DNA from: Mucilaginibacter paludis DSM 18603
GTDB lineage: Bacteria > Bacteroidota > Bacteroidia > Sphingobacteriales > Sphingobacteriaceae
DNA length: 64,000 nucleotides
Assembly: GCF_000166195.2 (NCBI RefSeq)
Contig: NZ_CM001403.1
Coordinates: forward strand, 8,296,877 to 8,360,876
Direction of reading: 5' to 3'
A program made the position numbers and the translations under genes. Position 1 is the stretch's first letter. Every line of letters begins with the position of its first letter. Below the pieces are notes generated by a model. That model saw only the letters and a list, made by a program, of their open reading frames with translations, ran no database searches and was not told the DNA's origin. This document shows, in pieces, positions 63,101-64,000 of the stretch.

Positions 63101-63687
63101 GCGCGGATCTGATCGTCAGACAGGAGTGTGATCTTATTGATTTCGTGCGATGTGCGGAAGCCATCAAAAAAATGTATAAAGGGGATCCTTGCTTTTAAGG
63201 TTGCCGAATGACTGATCATGGCCATATCATGCGCCTCTTGCACCGAAGCCGACGCCAGCATAGCAAAACCTGTGGTACGTGCGGCCATTACATCGCTGTG
63301 GTCGCCAAAAATGGATAATCCCTGGGCGGCCAGGGCCCTTGCAGCTACATGGAAAACAGTGGCCGTAAGTTCTCCGGCTATCTTATACATATTGGGCAGC
63401 ATCAGCAACAAGCCTTGCGAGGCCGTAAAGGTGGTAGTAAGCGCGCCGGTTTGCAACGAGCCGTGTACAACGCCTGCCGCGCCGCCTTCGCTTTGCATTT
63501 CTATTACATCCGGAACGTTTCCCCAGATATTAGTTTTACCCGCTGAACTCCACTCATCCGTCAGCTCGGCCATGGTTGAGGCCGGTGTAATAGGGTATAT
63601 AGCACATACTTCGTTAACACGGTAGGCCACATAAGTAACGGCTTCATTTCCGTCCAGTGTGGCAATTTTTGGCAAATTATTGCTCAT
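60112..63687 (-). CDS. nifJ: Pyruvate:ferredoxin (flavodoxin) oxidoreductase, single chain, 1191 aa
   Basis: Decarboxylates pyruvate to acetyl-CoA and reduces ferredoxin or flavodoxin. Domains in order: pyrimidine-binding domain I (about 5-250; CAIYPITPASTMAELTDEW), transketolase-like C-terminal domain (about 260-400; SVKKIAVLDRNKEPGAGGEPLY), gamma-type domain (about 420-620), ferredoxin domain with two 4Fe-4S motifs (about 685-760; CIQCGNCSFVCP and CTGCNLCAEVCP), and the TPP domain (about 810-1191; GDGWAYDIGSSGLDHVL, VYSNTGGQMSKATPTGA). The proximal-cluster Cys pair is in GACAGCGET. All motifs are intact and length is standard. An oxygen-sensitive enzyme, it points to anaerobic or microaerobic metabolism. 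It is cotranscribed with the Fe-S gene 27 bases upstream. Confidence 0.97.
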   Translation of the reverse strand: MSNNLPKIATLDGNEAVTYVAYRVNEVCAIYPITPASTMAELTDEWSSAGKTNIWGNVPDVIEMQSEGGAAGVVHGSLQTGALTTTFTASQGLLLMLPNMYKIAGELTATVFHVAARALAAQGLSIFGDHSDVMAARTTGFAMLASASVQEAHDMAMISHSATLKARIPFIHFFDGFRTSHEINKITLLSDDQIRAMISDELVYAHRKRSLNPDNPFIRGTAQNPDMYFQGRETVNPYYAATPGIVQDTMDEFAKLTGRNYHIFDYYGDPEAERLIVIMASGGETVKETVKKLMAEGEKIGVIQVRLFRPFSLSHLLSTLPTSVKKIAVLDRNKEPGAGGEPLYQDIVTGLFAAYSEGLLSQIPQIVGGRYGLASKEFTPGMVKGIFDSLKADKPKNGFTIGINDDVSHTSLDYDPLYNIDPEDQVCSMFFGLGADGTVGANKNSIKIIGEETELHAQGYFVYDSRKSGAQTTSHLRFGKNPIRAPYLIDKADFIACHKYNFIGKVEMLRYAKPGAVLLLSSPYNKDEIWDKLPRSFQQELISKKMKFYTIDATKVAQAAGLGQRINTVMQTCFFALAGVLPKEEAIEQIKKAIRKSYQSKGEAVVLQNFKVVDDSLAQLFEVKIAATATGSIYQSPVVAQEAPDFVQKVTAELLAGRGDLLPVSMIPADGTYPSGTTKWEKRNISDVIAVWDADNCIQCGNCSFVCPHGVIRSKFYHQDYLADAPEDFQSSPINARGFPQTRYTLQVYAEDCTGCNLCAEVCPVLIPAEGKTRKAINLEEKTQIEIDRENIRFFECLPVNDRSTVDFSLVRGTQFLEPLFEFSGACAGCGETPYIKVLTQLFGDRLLVANATGCSSIYGGNLPTTPWTVNQDKRGPAWSNSLFEDNAEFGLGMRISTDKQLSIARTLIDQLRPELGDELADGLLNSPQQLESQIGTQRVRVSALKAKLAQLTVPLAEKLLSVADQMVRRSVWLIGGDGWAYDIGSSGLDHVLSTGRNVNVLVLDTEVYSNTGGQMSKATPTGATAKFASSGKKVGKKDLALQVISYGNVYVAQVAMGANPQQTLLAMREAEAYNGPSLILAYSHCIAHGIDMEKGLNQQKLAVASGYWPLIRFNPTLRAAGKNPFVLDSPRPDIAFRDYAENELRYTSLKKNHPVEAEHLLNIAQEQVNLRWKTYEDMTGWRAEAFSPMM

Positions 63688-63714
63688 CTTAAATTTCTTT
63701 TAAAAAGGTAATCA

Positions 63715-64000
63715 TTAATTCCCGGCTACAAGCGCTATGGCATGGCAAGGGCATTGCTCATAACAGATAGCGCAACCTGTGCATTCATCATAATTGAAAG
63801 CATAACGCTTACCCTTCCCCAGTTTGATAACGGCCTGTTGCGGGCAGGCGCCAAAGCAACCATCGCACTCAAAACAATTTCCGCACGACAGGCATCGCTG
63901 GGCTTCAAACCGGGCTTCTTTTTCTGTCAATCCGTTAATTACCTCATCAAAACTATCAACCCTGGTGGCCGATGACAGGGCACCCTGTTTGGTTTTTGGC
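63715..64000 (-). CDS. C-terminal part of an Fe-S flavoprotein oxidoreductase (5' end outside window)
   Basis: The minus-strand frame is open to the window edge (about 94 residues seen, no start inside). The visible part has a first cluster region CLSCGNCFECDGCFGACP and a second CTGCAICYEQCP, two 4Fe-4S-type sites with an extra Cys pair. The lead-in (ATRVDSFDEVINGLTEKEARFEAQRCLSC in pieces) is how GltD-like NAD(P)H-dependent FAD oxidoreductases end when fused to a ferredoxin-like domain. It probably passes electrons between ferredoxin from NifJ and NAD(P)H. The NifJ start is 27 bases downstream, so they form an operon. Confidence 0.78.
   Translation of the reverse strand, partial: PKTKQGALSSATRVDSFDEVINGLTEKEARFEAQRCLSCGNCFECDGCFGACPQQAVIKLGKGKRYAFNYDECTGCAICYEQCPCHAIALVAGN

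Overview
The window looks like a chromosomal stretch from a Bacteroidota bacterium of the Sphingobacteriaceae type (Mucilaginibacter/Pedobacter-like). The grounds are three SusC-like receptors, two SusD lipoproteins, a hybrid two-component regulator with a Reg_prop propeller, an ECF sigma/FecR/STN-SusC cascade, near absence of Shine-Dalgarno sequences and promoter-like TAnnTTTG boxes. The genus is an inference. I saw no rRNA, tRNA or CRISPR array.

Region 1 (1-18253, minus strand) is a SusC/SusD locus with no visible carbohydrate-active enzyme. Instead it carries three large lipoproteins built from FAS1 (fasciclin) domains. In transcription order it reads: hybrid two-component regulator, 4-repeat FAS1 lipoprotein, SusC, SusD, FAS1 lipoprotein with a beta-rich tail, second FAS1 lipoprotein, and a second SusC that runs off the left edge. 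This is the least understood system in the window.

Region 2 (18254-34611) is mixed. It holds a 30-residue membrane peptide, a TonB-like protein with two TonB_C domains joined by a long Lys/Pro linker, a single TonB_C protein, an outer-membrane barrel protein, two stress-type proteins (DUF892 ferritin-like and lmo0937-type), a YihY membrane protein, a TonB receptor followed by an OmpR/histidine-kinase pair and a YncE-like propeller, and an AraC regulator next to a short-chain dehydrogenase that shares its upstream motif.

Region 3 (34634-41609, minus) is a second SusC/SusD locus, controlled by an ECF sigma factor and FecR anti-sigma through the STN domain of its SusC.

Region 4 (42124-48624, plus) is a five-gene signalling operon: REC-kinase, CHASE3-like/HAMP/GAF hybrid kinase with three receivers, lone receiver, CheR methyltransferase and receiver-less CheB, with no chemoreceptor or flagellar gene nearby.

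Region 5 (48695-64000) holds an L,D-transpeptidase, two universal stress proteins, a baeRF-like protein, an alkyltransferase-like protein without the catalytic Cys, a phosphorylase-family protein whose PLP lysine is Thr, class I aldolase, and pyruvate:ferredoxin oxidoreductase with an Fe-S partner. Together they suggest a low-oxygen or dormancy energy module (glycogen to pyruvate to acetyl-CoA). Fnr-like inverted repeats lie upstream of several of these genes. A complete IS3/IS150-type element (58650-60074) sits inside the loop of what was a bidirectional terminator between aldolase and the oxidoreductase.
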